Assembly (NCBI RefSeq): GCF_020687685.1
Contig: NZ_JAJEWM010000001.1
Location: forward strand, 620,001 to 684,000
Direction of reading: 5' to 3'
From: Tessaracoccus sp. OS52
GTDB taxonomy: Bacteria; Actinomycetota; Actinomycetes; Propionibacteriales; Propionibacteriaceae
DNA length: 64,000 nt
Positions 8,756-17,581 of this stretch are shown in pieces; the stretch's first letter is position 1; each line of letters opens with the position of its first letter. The notes under the pieces are model-generated. The model searched no databases. It saw nothing but the letters and a program-made list of their open reading frames with translations, and had not been told where the DNA came from. The translations under genes and the position numbers were made by a program.

Positions 8756-9778
8756 ATGACACGCCAGACCTTCGACGAGGCGCGCCTCGAGGACCCAGCG
8801 ACCCACGACGACAGCGAGCTTCGCTGGCTTGCCGAGACCGGTGCACGCATCCGACGCGCGATCCTGACCGAGCCCATCGGTGACGTCGACGGTGCCGACC
8901 GGCCCCGCGGTGTGCTCACGATGGGAGCCGAGGCGCGGCTGGTTCGGGCGGTGCTGGAGCCCGTGTGCCCGGTCCCGTTCATGGCCTGGCCGGGCCCGAT
9001 GCTGCCCGCCTGGGTGGGTCCGCTGGACCTCGTCGTCATCCTCGGTGGCCGTCAGGCGAGCGAGTGGGAGATCGACTGCGCGGGAGAGGCGGCCCGTCGG
9101 GGGGCGACCATCATCGTCGCGGCCCCGGAGAACTCCATGCTGGCCGCTGCCGCCTCCTCCAGCGCCACCACCCTGGTGCCCACCTCCGACGCGGACCCGA
9201 TGGCTGCCGCGATCGCCGTCCTTGACCTGCTGGGGCGTCTCGGGCTCGGGCCCGAGTTCCAGCCGGAGCTGGTGGCCGACGCCGCTGACCTGGTGGCGGG
9301 GATGTGCTCGCCCTACCACGGGATCGGTCAGAACCCGGCCAAGGACTGCGCCATCGGCCTCGCGGAAGGGCTCCCGCTCATCTGGGGACCGCCCGTGCTG
9401 GGCGCCCGGGCGTCGCGCCGGATCGCCGAGGCCATGCGCCGGGCGAGCGGTCGGCCCGCCCTCGCGGCCGACGCGGAGGAACTGGAGACCGTCCTGCGCG
9501 CCGTGCCCCCGCAGGACCCGTTCGCGGATCCGTTCGAGTCGGACTTCGAGGCCCCGCCGGTGCTGATGCTGCTGGACGAGGACAAGGTGCCCGAGCGGCT
9601 GCACGGCGTCTCCGACCGCCTGGGGCGGATCGCCGAGTCGATCGGGGTGAGGGTGTGCAGTCTCTCGTCGGGAGAACCCGGCCTCGAGAGCTCCGACGTC
9701 GAGCGCTACGTCACCCTGCTGCAGCACGGCCGCTACGCCGCGGCCTACCTCGGGATCGGACTGGGACGTAGCGAGTGA
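8756..9778 (+). CDS. SIS-domain phosphosugar isomerase-like protein
   Basis: A 340-residue protein of the SIS/phosphosugar isomerase type, equivalent of Rv3256c between pmmA/manB and manA in mycobacteria. Residues about 50-110 contain [16 protein letters not shown] and [14 protein letters not shown], matching the sugar-phosphate binding core. A second half (from about residue 190) has [23 protein letters not shown]. It probably acts in mannose/fructose phosphate metabolism next to manB, but no catalytic residue can be assigned with certainty. I chose ATG 8756 because GTAGGAG is five bases upstream and the preceding residues in frame lie inside Trm112. Confidence 0.8.
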   Translation: MTRQTFDEARLEDPATHDDSELRWLAETGARIRRAILTEPIGDVDGADRPRGVLTMGAEARLVRAVLEPVCPVPFMAWPGPMLPAWVGPLDLVVILGGRQASEWEIDCAGEAARRGATIIVAAPENSMLAAAASSSATTLVPTSDADPMAAAIAVLDLLGRLGLGPEFQPELVADAADLVAGMCSPYHGIGQNPAKDCAIGLAEGLPLIWGPPVLGARASRRIAEAMRRASGRPALAADAEELETVLRAVPPQDPFADPFESDFEAPPVLMLLDEDKVPERLHGVSDRLGRIAESIGVRVCSLSSGEPGLESSDVERYVTLLQHGRYAAAYLGIGLGRSE

Positions 9779-9800
9779 GGATTCTGGCAGACTTCGTGCC

Positions 9801-10238
9801 ATGACGAAGGTGCTTGTCCTCAACGGTCCCAACCTGGGAAGGCTCGGGAAGCGGGAGCCCGAGATCTACGGCTCGACCACGCACGCCCAGCTGGCCGAGC
9901 ATCTGGTGGCAACCGGCGCCGCCCTGCAGTTGGAAGTCGAGGTGCGCCAGACCAACCACGAGGGCGAGATGCTCGACTGGCTGGGTGAGGCCGCCGACGG
10001 CGGGCTGCCCGTCGTGCTGAACCCTGCGGCGTGGTCGCACTACAGCATCGCCATCGCCGACGCCGTCGCGCAGGTGGAACTGGTGGTGGAGGTCCACATC
10101 AGCAACGTGCACGCCCGGGAGGACTTCCGCAAGCACCTCGTCGTCACGCCCTACGCCACCGGAGTGATCGCCGGTCTCGGTCTCGGGGGCTACGACCTGG
10201 CGCTCACCCACATCGCCGCCGTCACCGCCGCCGACTGA
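9801..10238 (+). CDS. aroQ: Type II 3-dehydroquinate dehydratase
   Basis: Third enzyme of the shikimate pathway: dehydrates 3-dehydroquinate to 3-dehydroshikimate. Type II hallmarks are present: [19 protein letters not shown] at the start, with the catalytic tyrosine in EIYGS and the arginine in [14 protein letters not shown], and [16 protein letters not shown] with the catalytic histidine. At 145 residues it is the normal dodecameric-type length. One oddity is Gly at the usual Asn of the NxxxLG motif (LGRLG). A CAGACT seven bases upstream of the ATG may act as a leaderless -10. The gene is placed between the SIS gene and ahcY. Confidence 0.93.
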   Translation: MTKVLVLNGPNLGRLGKREPEIYGSTTHAQLAEHLVATGAALQLEVEVRQTNHEGEMLDWLGEAADGGLPVVLNPAAWSHYSIAIADAVAQVELVVEVHISNVHAREDFRKHLVVTPYATGVIAGLGLGGYDLALTHIAAVTAAD

Positions 10239-10259
10239 CGCCCTTCCCGCATCCCGGGC

Positions 10260-10265
10260 TAGACT
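10260..10265 (+). promoter_or_regulatory. Leaderless -10 of ahcY
   Basis: TAGACT ends seven bases before the GTG start at 10273, with no ribosome binding site between. Confidence 0.55.
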
Positions 10266-10272
10266 CGCCCGC

Positions 10273-11670
10273 GTGGATTACCGAGTAGCAGACCTGTCCC
10301 TTGCCGAGTTCGGACGCAAGGAGATCGAACTCGCCGAGCACGAGATGCCCGGCCTGATGGCGATGCGGGAGCGTTTCGCCGCCTCCCAGCCGCTGGCCGG
10401 AGCCAGGATCGCCGGCAGTATCCACATGACCATCCAGACCGCCGTCCTCATCGAGACCCTGGTCGCCCTGGGCGCCGAGGTGCGCTGGGCGTCGTGCAAC
10501 ATCTTCTCCACCCAGGACCACGCCGCCGCCGCGATTGCCGCAGCCGGCATTCCCGTGTTCGCCTGGAAGGGCGAGACGCTGGAGGAGTACTGGTGGTGCA
10601 CCCGCCAGATCCTGCAGTGGCCGGACGGCAAGCTGCCCAACATGATTCTCGACGACGGCGGCGACGCCACCCTGCTGGTCCACCAGGGGGTCTGGGCGCA
10701 GGACGCAGGTGAGGTCCCGGCCGACGACGCGTCGGACTCCGAGGAGTTCCGGATCATCAAGGCTGCCCTCCGCGAGGACCACGGCTCGGTGGACTGGAAG
10801 GCGATCGCAGCGTCCGTCAAGGGCGTCACGGAAGAGACCACCACAGGCGTGATGCGCCTCTACGAGATGGCCCGTGACGGGATGCTCCTCTTCCCGGGGA
10901 TCAACGTCAACGACTCGGTCACCAAGTCGAAGTTCGACAACAAGTACGGCTGCCGCCACTCCCTGATCGACGGGCTGAACCGCGCCACCGACGTGCTGAT
11001 CGGCGGCAAGGTGGCCGTCGTCTGCGGCTACGGCGACGTGGGCAAGGGCTGCGCCGAGTCCCTGCGGGGACAGGGCGCGCGCGTCATCGTCACCGAGATC
11101 GACCCGATCTGCGCGCTCCAGGCCGCCATGGACGGCTACCAGGTGGCCACCCTCGACTCGGTCGTCGAGACCGCCGACATCTTCATCACCGCCACCGGTG
11201 GCCTGCACATCATCAGCGCCGAACAGATGGCGCGCATGAAGCACCAGGCGATCGTCGCCAACATCGGGCACTTCGACAACGAGATCGACATGGCCGGCCT
11301 CACCGCCCGCAGCGACGTCACCAAGGACGAGATCAAGCCGCAGGTCGCCAAGTGGACCTTCGACGACGGGCACGCCATCATCGTGCTCTCCGAGGGCCGC
11401 CTGATGAACCTCGGCAACGCCACCGGGCACCCGTCGTTCGTGATGAGCAACTCCTTCACCAACCAGGTGCTGGCCCAGATCGAGCTGTTCACCAAGCCCG
11501 AGCAGTACCCGATCGGCGTCTACACGCTACCCAAGCACCTTGACGAGGAAGTGGCTCGACTGCACCTGGCCGCCCTGGGCGTGGAACTGACCCAGCTCAC
11601 GCAGGAACAGGCCGACTACCTCGGCGTCGACGTGTCCGGTCCCTTCAAGTCGGACCACTACCGCTACTGA
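10273..11670 (+). CDS. ahcY: S-adenosyl-L-homocysteine hydrolase
   Basis: Splits S-adenosylhomocysteine to adenosine and homocysteine, keeping methyltransferases free of product inhibition; cytoplasmic tetramer using bound NAD. Seen in the sequence: [15 protein letters not shown] near residue 55, [10 protein letters not shown], the NAD site [18 protein letters not shown] near 255-272, [10 protein letters not shown], and the C-terminal KSDHYRY that reaches into the neighbouring subunit's NAD site. A short insertion (about residues 145-160, [19 protein letters not shown]) is of the type found in actinobacteria. 465 residues is normal. The start is leaderless. It converges on the DUF3039 gene with a 12-base gap. 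Confidence 0.96.
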   Translation: MDYRVADLSLAEFGRKEIELAEHEMPGLMAMRERFAASQPLAGARIAGSIHMTIQTAVLIETLVALGAEVRWASCNIFSTQDHAAAAIAAAGIPVFAWKGETLEEYWWCTRQILQWPDGKLPNMILDDGGDATLLVHQGVWAQDAGEVPADDASDSEEFRIIKAALREDHGSVDWKAIAASVKGVTEETTTGVMRLYEMARDGMLLFPGINVNDSVTKSKFDNKYGCRHSLIDGLNRATDVLIGGKVAVVCGYGDVGKGCAESLRGQGARVIVTEIDPICALQAAMDGYQVATLDSVVETADIFITATGGLHIISAEQMARMKHQAIVANIGHFDNEIDMAGLTARSDVTKDEIKPQVAKWTFDDGHAIIVLSEGRLMNLGNATGHPSFVMSNSFTNQVLAQIELFTKPEQYPIGVYTLPKHLDEEVARLHLAALGVELTQLTQEQADYLGVDVSGPFKSDHYRY

Positions 11671-11682
11671 CGTCCACGCACC

Positions 11683-11925
11683 TCACTTGCCGGGGTTGAG
11701 GGACTGCCAGATCTCCTTGCACTCCGGGCACACGGGGTACTTCTCCGGGTTCTTGGTGGGCACCCAGACCTTCCCGCACAACGCGACGACGGGGCTCCCC
11801 GTCACCATGGCCTTGACGAGCTTGTCCTTGGGCACGTAGTGCGAGAATCGCTCGTGGTCGCCGTCCTCGAACTGCTGGGTTCGTTCGTCGACGACTGTCT
11901 GGGAGCCTGGGGCGAGTTCGCTCAT
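11683..11925 (-). CDS. DUF3039 family protein
   Basis: An 80-residue conserved actinobacterial protein of unknown function. The family pattern is seen: HYVPKDKLVKAMVTGSPVVA, ALCGKVWVPTKNPEKYPVC and CPECKEIW. Three cysteines (C-x-x-C in PVCPEC plus ALCGK) with a nearby histidine suggest a zinc ribbon. ATG at 11925 is six bases after TAGACT (11932-11937 reversed), so the message is probably leaderless. It is divergent from the MFS exporter. Confidence 0.85.
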   Translation of the reverse strand: MSELAPGSQTVVDERTQQFEDGDHERFSHYVPKDKLVKAMVTGSPVVALCGKVWVPTKNPEKYPVCPECKEIWQSLNPGK

Positions 11926-11928
11926 GGA

Positions 11929-11937
11929 TAGAGTCTA
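11929..11937. promoter_or_regulatory. Shared divergent -10 element
   Basis: TAGAGTCTA reads as TAGAGT toward the MFS gene (leader of about 12 bases with GGAGG) and as TAGACT toward DUF3039 (leaderless). The two -10 boxes overlap by three bases, so polymerase binding in one direction should exclude the other. Confidence 0.5.
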
Positions 11938-11950
11938 GGCCGGAGGAACG

Positions 11951-13321
11951 ATGGAGAACACACGCGAGGTGATGCCCGGGCGCAGGAAGTTGCTCCTCGG
12001 GTTGTTCCTCAGCGTCTTCGGGGTGGCGTTCGAGATGATCGGGATCGCCACCGCACTGCCGACGGTGATGGCCCAGTTCGAGGCGTCCCACCTCTACGCG
12101 TGGGCCTTCTCGACGTTCATCATCGGCCAGCTGCTCTCGACGATGCTGGCGGGCCGACTCGCGGACCGCCGCGGACCGCTGCCCCCGATGCTCGCCGGCT
12201 TCGCACTGTTCCTGACAGGGCTGGTGGTCGCCACCCTTGCGCCCTCGGTCTGGCTCCTGCTCCTGGCGAGGTTCATCCAGGGTCTGGGCGCGGGCGGCCT
12301 GAACCTGTCCCTCTACGTCACCATCGCGATGGTCTTCTCCGGGCCCGAGCGGTCGACGGTGCTGGGCTGGATCAGCTTCATCTGGCTGCTGCCCGCCTTC
12401 GTCGGGCCCCCGCTGGCTGCCGGACTGACGACGATCACATGGCGACTGGTGTTCGCCCTGATGGTGCCGTTCCTGCTGGTCGCCGCCGCCCTCGCGCTGC
12501 CGTCGATGCGCAGGGTGCAGCAGACCTTCAGGCCGGGCGAGTCGACCCCGGGCGTGGCCTGGTGGGCGATCCTCATGGTCTCGGTGGCGCCCGGCTTCAT
12601 CCAGTTGGCGGGGGAGGGACTCGGGATCTGGAGCGCCGTGGCAGCCGTGGTCGGCGTCCTCGGGCTGGTCCTCGGCCTGGGCAGGGTGATGCCGCCGGCC
12701 ATCCGGTTGCTGGGCAGGGGCCTGGGTGCCGTGGTGACGTCGCGGGCCCTGCAGGCGGGTTCGTTCTTCGCAGCCGAGGCGTTCCTGCTGCTGGTCCTGA
12801 AGGAACTGCGGGGCCTCTCCCCGCTGCAGGCCGGGCTGGTGCTCACCATCGGCAGTGTCAGCTGGTCGTTGGGGGCGTGGTTGCAGTCCCGGGCCTGGAT
12901 CCGGCTCCGCCGCGACCAGCTCATCAGCACGGGCACTGCCCTGGTGTTGTTCGGGCTGTTGGTGATCGTCGGTTTCATCCAGTGGGAGTGGCCGGTCCTC
13001 GTGGCCCTGTCCGGGTGGCTGTTCGCCGGCCTGGGCATGGGGGTGCAGCTGCCGAGCACAGCCGTGGCCACCATGGACCTGTCCGGCGCGCACGAACAGG
13101 GGGCCAACAACGCGGGCCTGCAACTGGCGGAGGGCTTGGGCAACGCGCTGATGACGGCGATCGCAGGTGCCATCTACGCGGCCCTGCTGCCCGCGCTGCA
13201 CTCCAGTTTCCTGGCGGTCTTCGTCATGCTGGCTGGATTGTGTGCGCTGGGCCTGCTGGTGACGCTGCGGATCGGTCCCATCCAGAACTCCTCGCTCCGG
13301 GAACCGGCTGTGAACGGCTAA
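11951..13321 (+). CDS. MFS drug-exporter-like transporter
   Basis: Major facilitator superfamily protein, probably a proton-driven exporter of the EmrB/QacA kind. Around 12-14 membrane segments are predicted. Motif A-like sequence GRLADRRGPLPP follows the second segment, and LLLARFIQGLGAGGLNLSLY matches the family's fourth-segment region. The middle has IRLLGRGLGAVVTSRALQAGSFF as a loop. 456 residues is normal. GGAGG lies six bases before the ATG. The stop codon interlocks with that of the convergent kinase gene (CTAA, 13318-13321). Substrate unknown. Confidence 0.85.
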   Translation: MENTREVMPGRRKLLLGLFLSVFGVAFEMIGIATALPTVMAQFEASHLYAWAFSTFIIGQLLSTMLAGRLADRRGPLPPMLAGFALFLTGLVVATLAPSVWLLLLARFIQGLGAGGLNLSLYVTIAMVFSGPERSTVLGWISFIWLLPAFVGPPLAAGLTTITWRLVFALMVPFLLVAAALALPSMRRVQQTFRPGESTPGVAWWAILMVSVAPGFIQLAGEGLGIWSAVAAVVGVLGLVLGLGRVMPPAIRLLGRGLGAVVTSRALQAGSFFAAEAFLLLVLKELRGLSPLQAGLVLTIGSVSWSLGAWLQSRAWIRLRRDQLISTGTALVLFGLLVIVGFIQWEWPVLVALSGWLFAGLGMGVQLPSTAVATMDLSGAHEQGANNAGLQLAEGLGNALMTAIAGAIYAALLPALHSSFLAVFVMLAGLCALGLLVTLRIGPIQNSSLREPAVNG

Positions 13322-14436
13322 CCCGTCAGGAAGTAGACGGTGGCCCACATCGTCAGCCCCAGGAGCGCCAGCGCGCTGAACGAGATCCAGACGTAGAACC
13401 AGGGCGAGTGCGTCTCGGTGGACTTCTTCGGCCGGTAGCGGTCCTTGCCGATGTAGTTGTCAAGCATCACCATCGGGGTCTGCGGGTGCGGGCGTAGGCT
13501 GCTGGACTGGTGACCGCCGCTGGTCGCGACCACCGGGGGTGCGGGCGCGCTGGGAACCGAGCCGGCCGACGTCGGGGTCTGGACGGAGCCGCCACCCACG
13601 CGGCGGGGCGCGAACTGGTCGCCACCGGGGGTGGCGTCCGCCAGCCGGTCCAGTGCGTCGGCCAGTTGGATGGCCGTCTGCGGCCGGCGATTGGGATCCA
13701 CCGCGAGGGCGGAGGCGAGCACCTCGTCGAGCAGCAACGGGGCACCGATCTGGGCCGCGATCGGGGGCGGGCCGATGTGGGGGTTGCGGTCCAGCACCTC
13801 CTGCAGGTTCCGGGCGGGAAAGGGCGGCCTCCCGGTGAGCATCGCGTACGTGACGCAAGCCATCGAGTAGAGGTCCGAGCGGTGGTCGAGCTGTGTGGAG
13901 CGGGCCTGTTCCGGGGCCATGTAGGCGGGTGTGCCCGCCGTCATGGTGTCGCGGTACTCGTCCAGCAGAGACTTGGCCACGCCGAGGTCGGCCAGCATCA
14001 CGCGCACGCCGCCCGGCCCGTTGGAGAGCAGGATGTTTCCGGGGGTGACGTCGCGGTGGACGAGCTGGTTGCGGTGCAGGACGTCGAGGGCGCGGCACGC
14101 CTCGGCGCACAGCCGCAGCGCCAGCCCGGGGGCGACCAGGCGTTTGCGCAGCGTGTCGAGGGACCCGCCGTCGGCCAGGTCCATGACGAAGTAGGGCTGG
14201 TTGCGTTCGTTGGTGCCGATGTCGTAGACGCGCACCACCCGCTCGTCGGCCAGCCTTCGCAGCAGGCGAGCCTCGGCGAGGAAGCGGGCTCGGACGTCGT
14301 CGTTGCCCGCCCAGTTGTCGGCCAGGACCTTGACGGCGACGGGGACTTCGAGAACGTCGTCCTGACCGCGGTAAACGGTCGCGAAAGACCCGGAACCAAT
14401 GCGTCCGGTGATCCTGTAGCGACCGATCATCTCCAT
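13318..14436 (-). CDS. Membrane Ser/Thr protein kinase
   Basis: Eukaryotic-type protein kinase with one C-terminal membrane segment (about residues 345-370). Glycine loop GSGSFATVYRG (14-24), ATP lysine Lys36, catalytic HRD with Asp129, Asn134, and DLG in place of DFG (Asp150) are all present, then APE in the activation segment, so it should be active. HRDVTPGN has Thr where Lys is usual. Residues about 290-340 form a Pro/Ser/Thr-rich linker. There is no extracellular sensor: the protein ends just after the membrane segment. ATG 14436 is chosen because GACAAT lies seven bases upstream; ATGs at 14445 and 14430 are alternatives. Target proteins unknown. Confidence 0.85.
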   Translation of the reverse strand: MEMIGRYRITGRIGSGSFATVYRGQDDVLEVPVAVKVLADNWAGNDDVRARFLAEARLLRRLADERVVRVYDIGTNERNQPYFVMDLADGGSLDTLRKRLVAPGLALRLCAEACRALDVLHRNQLVHRDVTPGNILLSNGPGGVRVMLADLGVAKSLLDEYRDTMTAGTPAYMAPEQARSTQLDHRSDLYSMACVTYAMLTGRPPFPARNLQEVLDRNPHIGPPPIAAQIGAPLLLDEVLASALAVDPNRRPQTAIQLADALDRLADATPGGDQFAPRRVGGGSVQTPTSAGSVPSAPAPPVVATSGGHQSSSLRPHPQTPMVMLDNYIGKDRYRPKKSTETHSPWFYVWISFSALALLGLTMWATVYFLTG

Positions 14437-14536
14437 TGCGACCATTGTCGCCCATGAACATGCGCCGCAGCCAATGCTGGGGAGCGACTTCCGCGTGGTT
14501 GTGCACCAGCTGGAAATCCTTGGCATCCTTGGGCGC

Positions 14537-15391
14537 ATGAGTCAATCCGTCAATCAGCCGCCAGCCGGTTGGTACCCCGATCCTGCCGGTTCCGGCGACG
14601 AACGCTACTGGGACGGCGGCAGCTGGTCCCATGTGACCAGGCCCGCGGGCGGACTCAACAACGGCAACCAGCCCGACGGGTACCTGAGCGGTCAGGCCAG
14701 CTACGGACAACCTGACCAGCAGTCCCAGCAGTCCTACGACCAGCAACCCCAGCAGCCGTACGGGCAGCAGCCGTACGGGCAGCAGCCCTACGGCCAGCAG
14801 CCCTACGGGCAGCAGCCCTACGGCCAGCAGCCCTACGGCCAGTATTCCTACCCGAGCGCCGGTTACGGTGGTCCCGGGCGCGCGGGCTACGGATCCGGCC
14901 AACTCGCCGGGTGGTGGTGGCGGGTGCTGGCCAGCATCATCGACGGCGTCGTGTTCCTGATCCCGCAGGGGGTGCTGCAGTCCCTCATGCTGGTCGAGGC
15001 GACCAGGCTCCTGGAGGGCTGGCTGGAGGAGGCGATGATCGCCACCGAGAGGAACTCCACGGCCCTCCCGCCGATACCACCGGAGGTGTACTCGGGGTAC
15101 TTGGCCTACGGCCTGGTGGTGGCCCTGCTGGTGATCGCCTACCGCATCGTGATGGTCGCCCAGTTCGGCGGCACCGTCGGCCAGCTCGCCACCGGGCTGC
15201 GCGTGGTGCGCGACGGCGACCACAGCTTCTCCAACGTCAGCTGGGGCAGCTCCGCCGTGCGCGGCGTCCTGGCGGTGGTGCTCTTCCAGGTTCCGGTGCT
15301 CGGATTGGTGAACGCGCTGATGCCGCTGTTCAACGGCAAGAAGCAGACCCTGCATGACATGGCGGCCAAGACCGTGGTCGTCAAGAAGTAA
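14537..15391 (+). CDS. RDD family membrane protein with DUF2510 and QQPYG repeats
   Basis: Three parts are visible. Residues 9-37 are a DUF2510 module (PPAGWYPDPAGSGDERYWDG). Residues about 55-115 are a Gln/Pro/Tyr/Gly-rich stretch with six perfect QQPYG units. Residues about 125-284 are an RDD domain with three membrane segments (near 130-155, 190-210 and 240-262), starting AGWWWRVLASIIDGVV and containing the conserved GTVGQLATGLRVV. RDD proteins are of uncertain function; some exchange ions. Start ATG 14537 follows CATCCT by seven bases. It is divergent from the kinase gene by 100 bases, and such tails are often kinase targets, which is inference. Confidence 0.82.
   Translation: MSQSVNQPPAGWYPDPAGSGDERYWDGGSWSHVTRPAGGLNNGNQPDGYLSGQASYGQPDQQSQQSYDQQPQQPYGQQPYGQQPYGQQPYGQQPYGQQPYGQYSYPSAGYGGPGRAGYGSGQLAGWWWRVLASIIDGVVFLIPQGVLQSLMLVEATRLLEGWLEEAMIATERNSTALPPIPPEVYSGYLAYGLVVALLVIAYRIVMVAQFGGTVGQLATGLRVVRDGDHSFSNVSWGSSAVRGVLAVVLFQVPVLGLVNALMPLFNGKKQTLHDMAAKTVVVKK
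14750..14839 (+). repeat. Six 15-bp coding repeats (QQPYG)
   Basis: Six head-to-tail copies of CAGCAGCCSTACGGS, differing only at third codon positions, encode QQPYG x6 in the RDD protein. The near-identity at DNA level points to recent expansion by slippage or recombination, so copy number may vary between strains. Confidence 0.9.
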
Positions 15392-15418
15392 CCTCCCACC
15401 ACGGATAGGCAAATCCCT

Positions 15419-17581
15419 GTGTCACAACTTCCCGACGGACTCGCGGAGCTCGCCGACCACTACGGAATCGCCCGCGAGTTCTGGGACTGGAAGGGCCGCC
15501 ACACCCTCATTCCGGCAGAGACGATCATCCACGTCCTGGGCGCCCTTGGGGTGACCGCCGAGACCCAGGAGGACCGCGACGCCGCCCGGGCACGTCTGCA
15601 CGAGGTGTACTGGCGTCGGGTGCTGCCGCCGTGCACCGTCGTCGTCGAAGGCGACGTGACTCGCATTCCCGTCCACGTTCCCGCCGGCACGTCCGTGGGA
15701 GTGCAGGTGCTCCTGGAGTCGGGGGAGCGGCGCAGCCTGGGGCAGGTGGACAACGACCTTCCCGACGTCGAGACGAGCACGGGGATCCGAGGGGAGGCGA
15801 CTTTCGTCGTCCCCGAGGACCTGCCGCTCGGGTACCACACCCTCATCGCCAGCGGCGAGGAAGGCGTTTCGCAGGCATCGCTCATCGTCACGCCCAGGTT
15901 CGTGGGCTTCCCGCTGGCGATGCGCGACGAACGGATCTGGGGCTACGCGACCCAGTTGTACAGCGTGCGCTCGCGCAAGTCGTGGGGGCTGGGTGACCTG
16001 ACGGACCTCGCGGACCTCATCACCTGGTCGGGTACGAGGCAGTTCGCGGGCTACGTCCTGGTGAACCCGCTGCATGCCGCCGAACCGACCGCGCCGATGG
16101 AGCCCTCGCCCTACCTGCCGGCCAGCCGGCGGTTCATGAACCCCATCTACATCCGGCCCGAGTCAATCCCAGAGTTCGCCGACCTCGACCCCGTCGCCCG
16201 AACGCGGATCCGTCGGATGCGGACCCAGCTGGAGAAGGACAGCAACCCTGCCGTCATCGACAGGAACTCGGCCTGGCTGGCCAAGCGTGAGGCCCTGGAA
16301 CTGGTCCATGCCGTCGGGCGTCGAGCCGCCCGGGACATCGCCTTCGACGACTTCCGCTACCGGGAGGGCTCGGCGCTGCGCAACTTCGCCGTCTGGAGCG
16401 TCCTGAGCGAGGAGTTCGGGACCAACTGGATGGAGTGGCCGCAGGCCTACCGGAGCCCGGGCACCCCCGAGGTTCTGGACTACGCCGCCGCCCACGCCGG
16501 CCGCATCGAGTTCTACGAATGGCTGCAGTGGATTGCCCACACCCAGGTTTCGGCCGCCCAGACGGTCGCGCGCGAGGTGGGAATGCGGGTTGGGGTCGTT
16601 ACCGATCTGGCCGTCGGGGTCAGCGCCAGCGGTGCCGAGACCTGGATGATGCGGGACCTGTTCGCCGACGGCATCCACGTCGGCGCCCCGCCGGACCAGT
16701 ACAACCAGGCCGGCCAGGACTGGGGCCAGCCGCCCTGGCGCCCGGATCGGCTCGAGGAGGTTGCCTACGCCCCGTTCCGCGCCATGGTCGCCGCCACGCT
16801 CCGGCGGGTGGGCGGAGTGCGGATCGACCACATCATCGGGCTGTTCCGGCTGTGGTGGGTGCCGCAGGGGCTCGGCCCGAAGTTCGGCACCTACGTCCGC
16901 AACAACCATGAGGCGCTCGTGGGCATCCTGGCGCTGGAGGCCCACCGCGCGCAGGCACTGGTGGTGGGAGAGGACCTGGGCACCGTCGAGCCCTGGGTGC
17001 GTGACTACCTGGCCCGACGGGGGATCCTGGGAACCTCGGTGCTGTGGTTCGAGGCCGACGAGCACGGGCGCCCGCTGGCGGCCGACCGCTGGCGGGAGTA
17101 CTGCATGGCGTCGGTCACCACGCACGACCTGCCCCCGACGCTGGGCTACCTGGCCGGCGACCACGTCCGGCTTCGCGACGACCTGGGCCTCCTGACCGAA
17201 CCCTTGGAGGAGGAACTGACGGCGGCCAGGGGCGAGCAGGCAGGATGGCTGGAGCAGTTGCTTGACAGGGGCCTGCTGACGCACGAGCACCGGGAGGACC
17301 CGGAGCAGGTCATGCTGGCGCTGCACCGCTACCTGAGGCTCACGCCGTCGAAGGTGCTGCAGGCCGCCCTGGTCGACGCGGTGGGGGAGCGGCGGGCGCA
17401 GAACCAGCCCGGCACCCACAACGAGTACCCCAACTGGCGGATCCCGTTGGCCGATTCGTCGGGAGAGCCGATCTGGCTGGAGGACATCTTCAGCGCCGAA
17501 CTGCCGCGGCGGCTCGCGGCCGTGATGAACGGCCTGGAGCGGCAGCCCCACTCGCGCTGGGACCCCGACGCGGACGCCTAG
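15419..17581 (+). CDS. malQ: 4-alpha-glucanotransferase (amylomaltase)
   Basis: Transfers alpha-1,4-glucan segments between maltodextrins (GH77), in maltose/glycogen metabolism. An N-terminal extension of about 150 residues with a beta-rich domain precedes the catalytic barrel, as in the large actinobacterial/E. coli type (720 residues). Catalytic elements: GGVRIDHIIGLFRLW (nucleophile Asp) and VVGEDLGTVEPWV (acid/base Glu), and the third Asp in TTHDLPPTLGYL. NEYPNWRIPL near the C-terminus is also typical. GTG start follows TAGGCA by seven bases, 27 bases after the RDD stop. The stop interlocks with pncB in CTAG. Confidence 0.94.
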   Translation: MSQLPDGLAELADHYGIAREFWDWKGRHTLIPAETIIHVLGALGVTAETQEDRDAARARLHEVYWRRVLPPCTVVVEGDVTRIPVHVPAGTSVGVQVLLESGERRSLGQVDNDLPDVETSTGIRGEATFVVPEDLPLGYHTLIASGEEGVSQASLIVTPRFVGFPLAMRDERIWGYATQLYSVRSRKSWGLGDLTDLADLITWSGTRQFAGYVLVNPLHAAEPTAPMEPSPYLPASRRFMNPIYIRPESIPEFADLDPVARTRIRRMRTQLEKDSNPAVIDRNSAWLAKREALELVHAVGRRAARDIAFDDFRYREGSALRNFAVWSVLSEEFGTNWMEWPQAYRSPGTPEVLDYAAAHAGRIEFYEWLQWIAHTQVSAAQTVAREVGMRVGVVTDLAVGVSASGAETWMMRDLFADGIHVGAPPDQYNQAGQDWGQPPWRPDRLEEVAYAPFRAMVAATLRRVGGVRIDHIIGLFRLWWVPQGLGPKFGTYVRNNHEALVGILALEAHRAQALVVGEDLGTVEPWVRDYLARRGILGTSVLWFEADEHGRPLAADRWREYCMASVTTHDLPPTLGYLAGDHVRLRDDLGLLTEPLEEELTAARGEQAGWLEQLLDRGLLTHEHREDPEQVMLALHRYLRLTPSKVLQAALVDAVGERRAQNQPGTHNEYPNWRIPLADSSGEPIWLEDIFSAELPRRLAAVMNGLERQPHSRWDPDADA

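Noticed and set aside
10222-11430. Open frame of 402 codons opposite ahcY
   Set aside because: Antisense shadow of a highly conserved gene with strong codon bias.
13460-15412. Open frame of 650 codons on the minus strand opposite the RDD gene and through the kinase in another frame
   Set aside because: Its low-complexity middle (VGLLPVGLLAVGLL) is just the reverse reading of the QQPYG repeats; the rest is a frame-shifted kinase reading.
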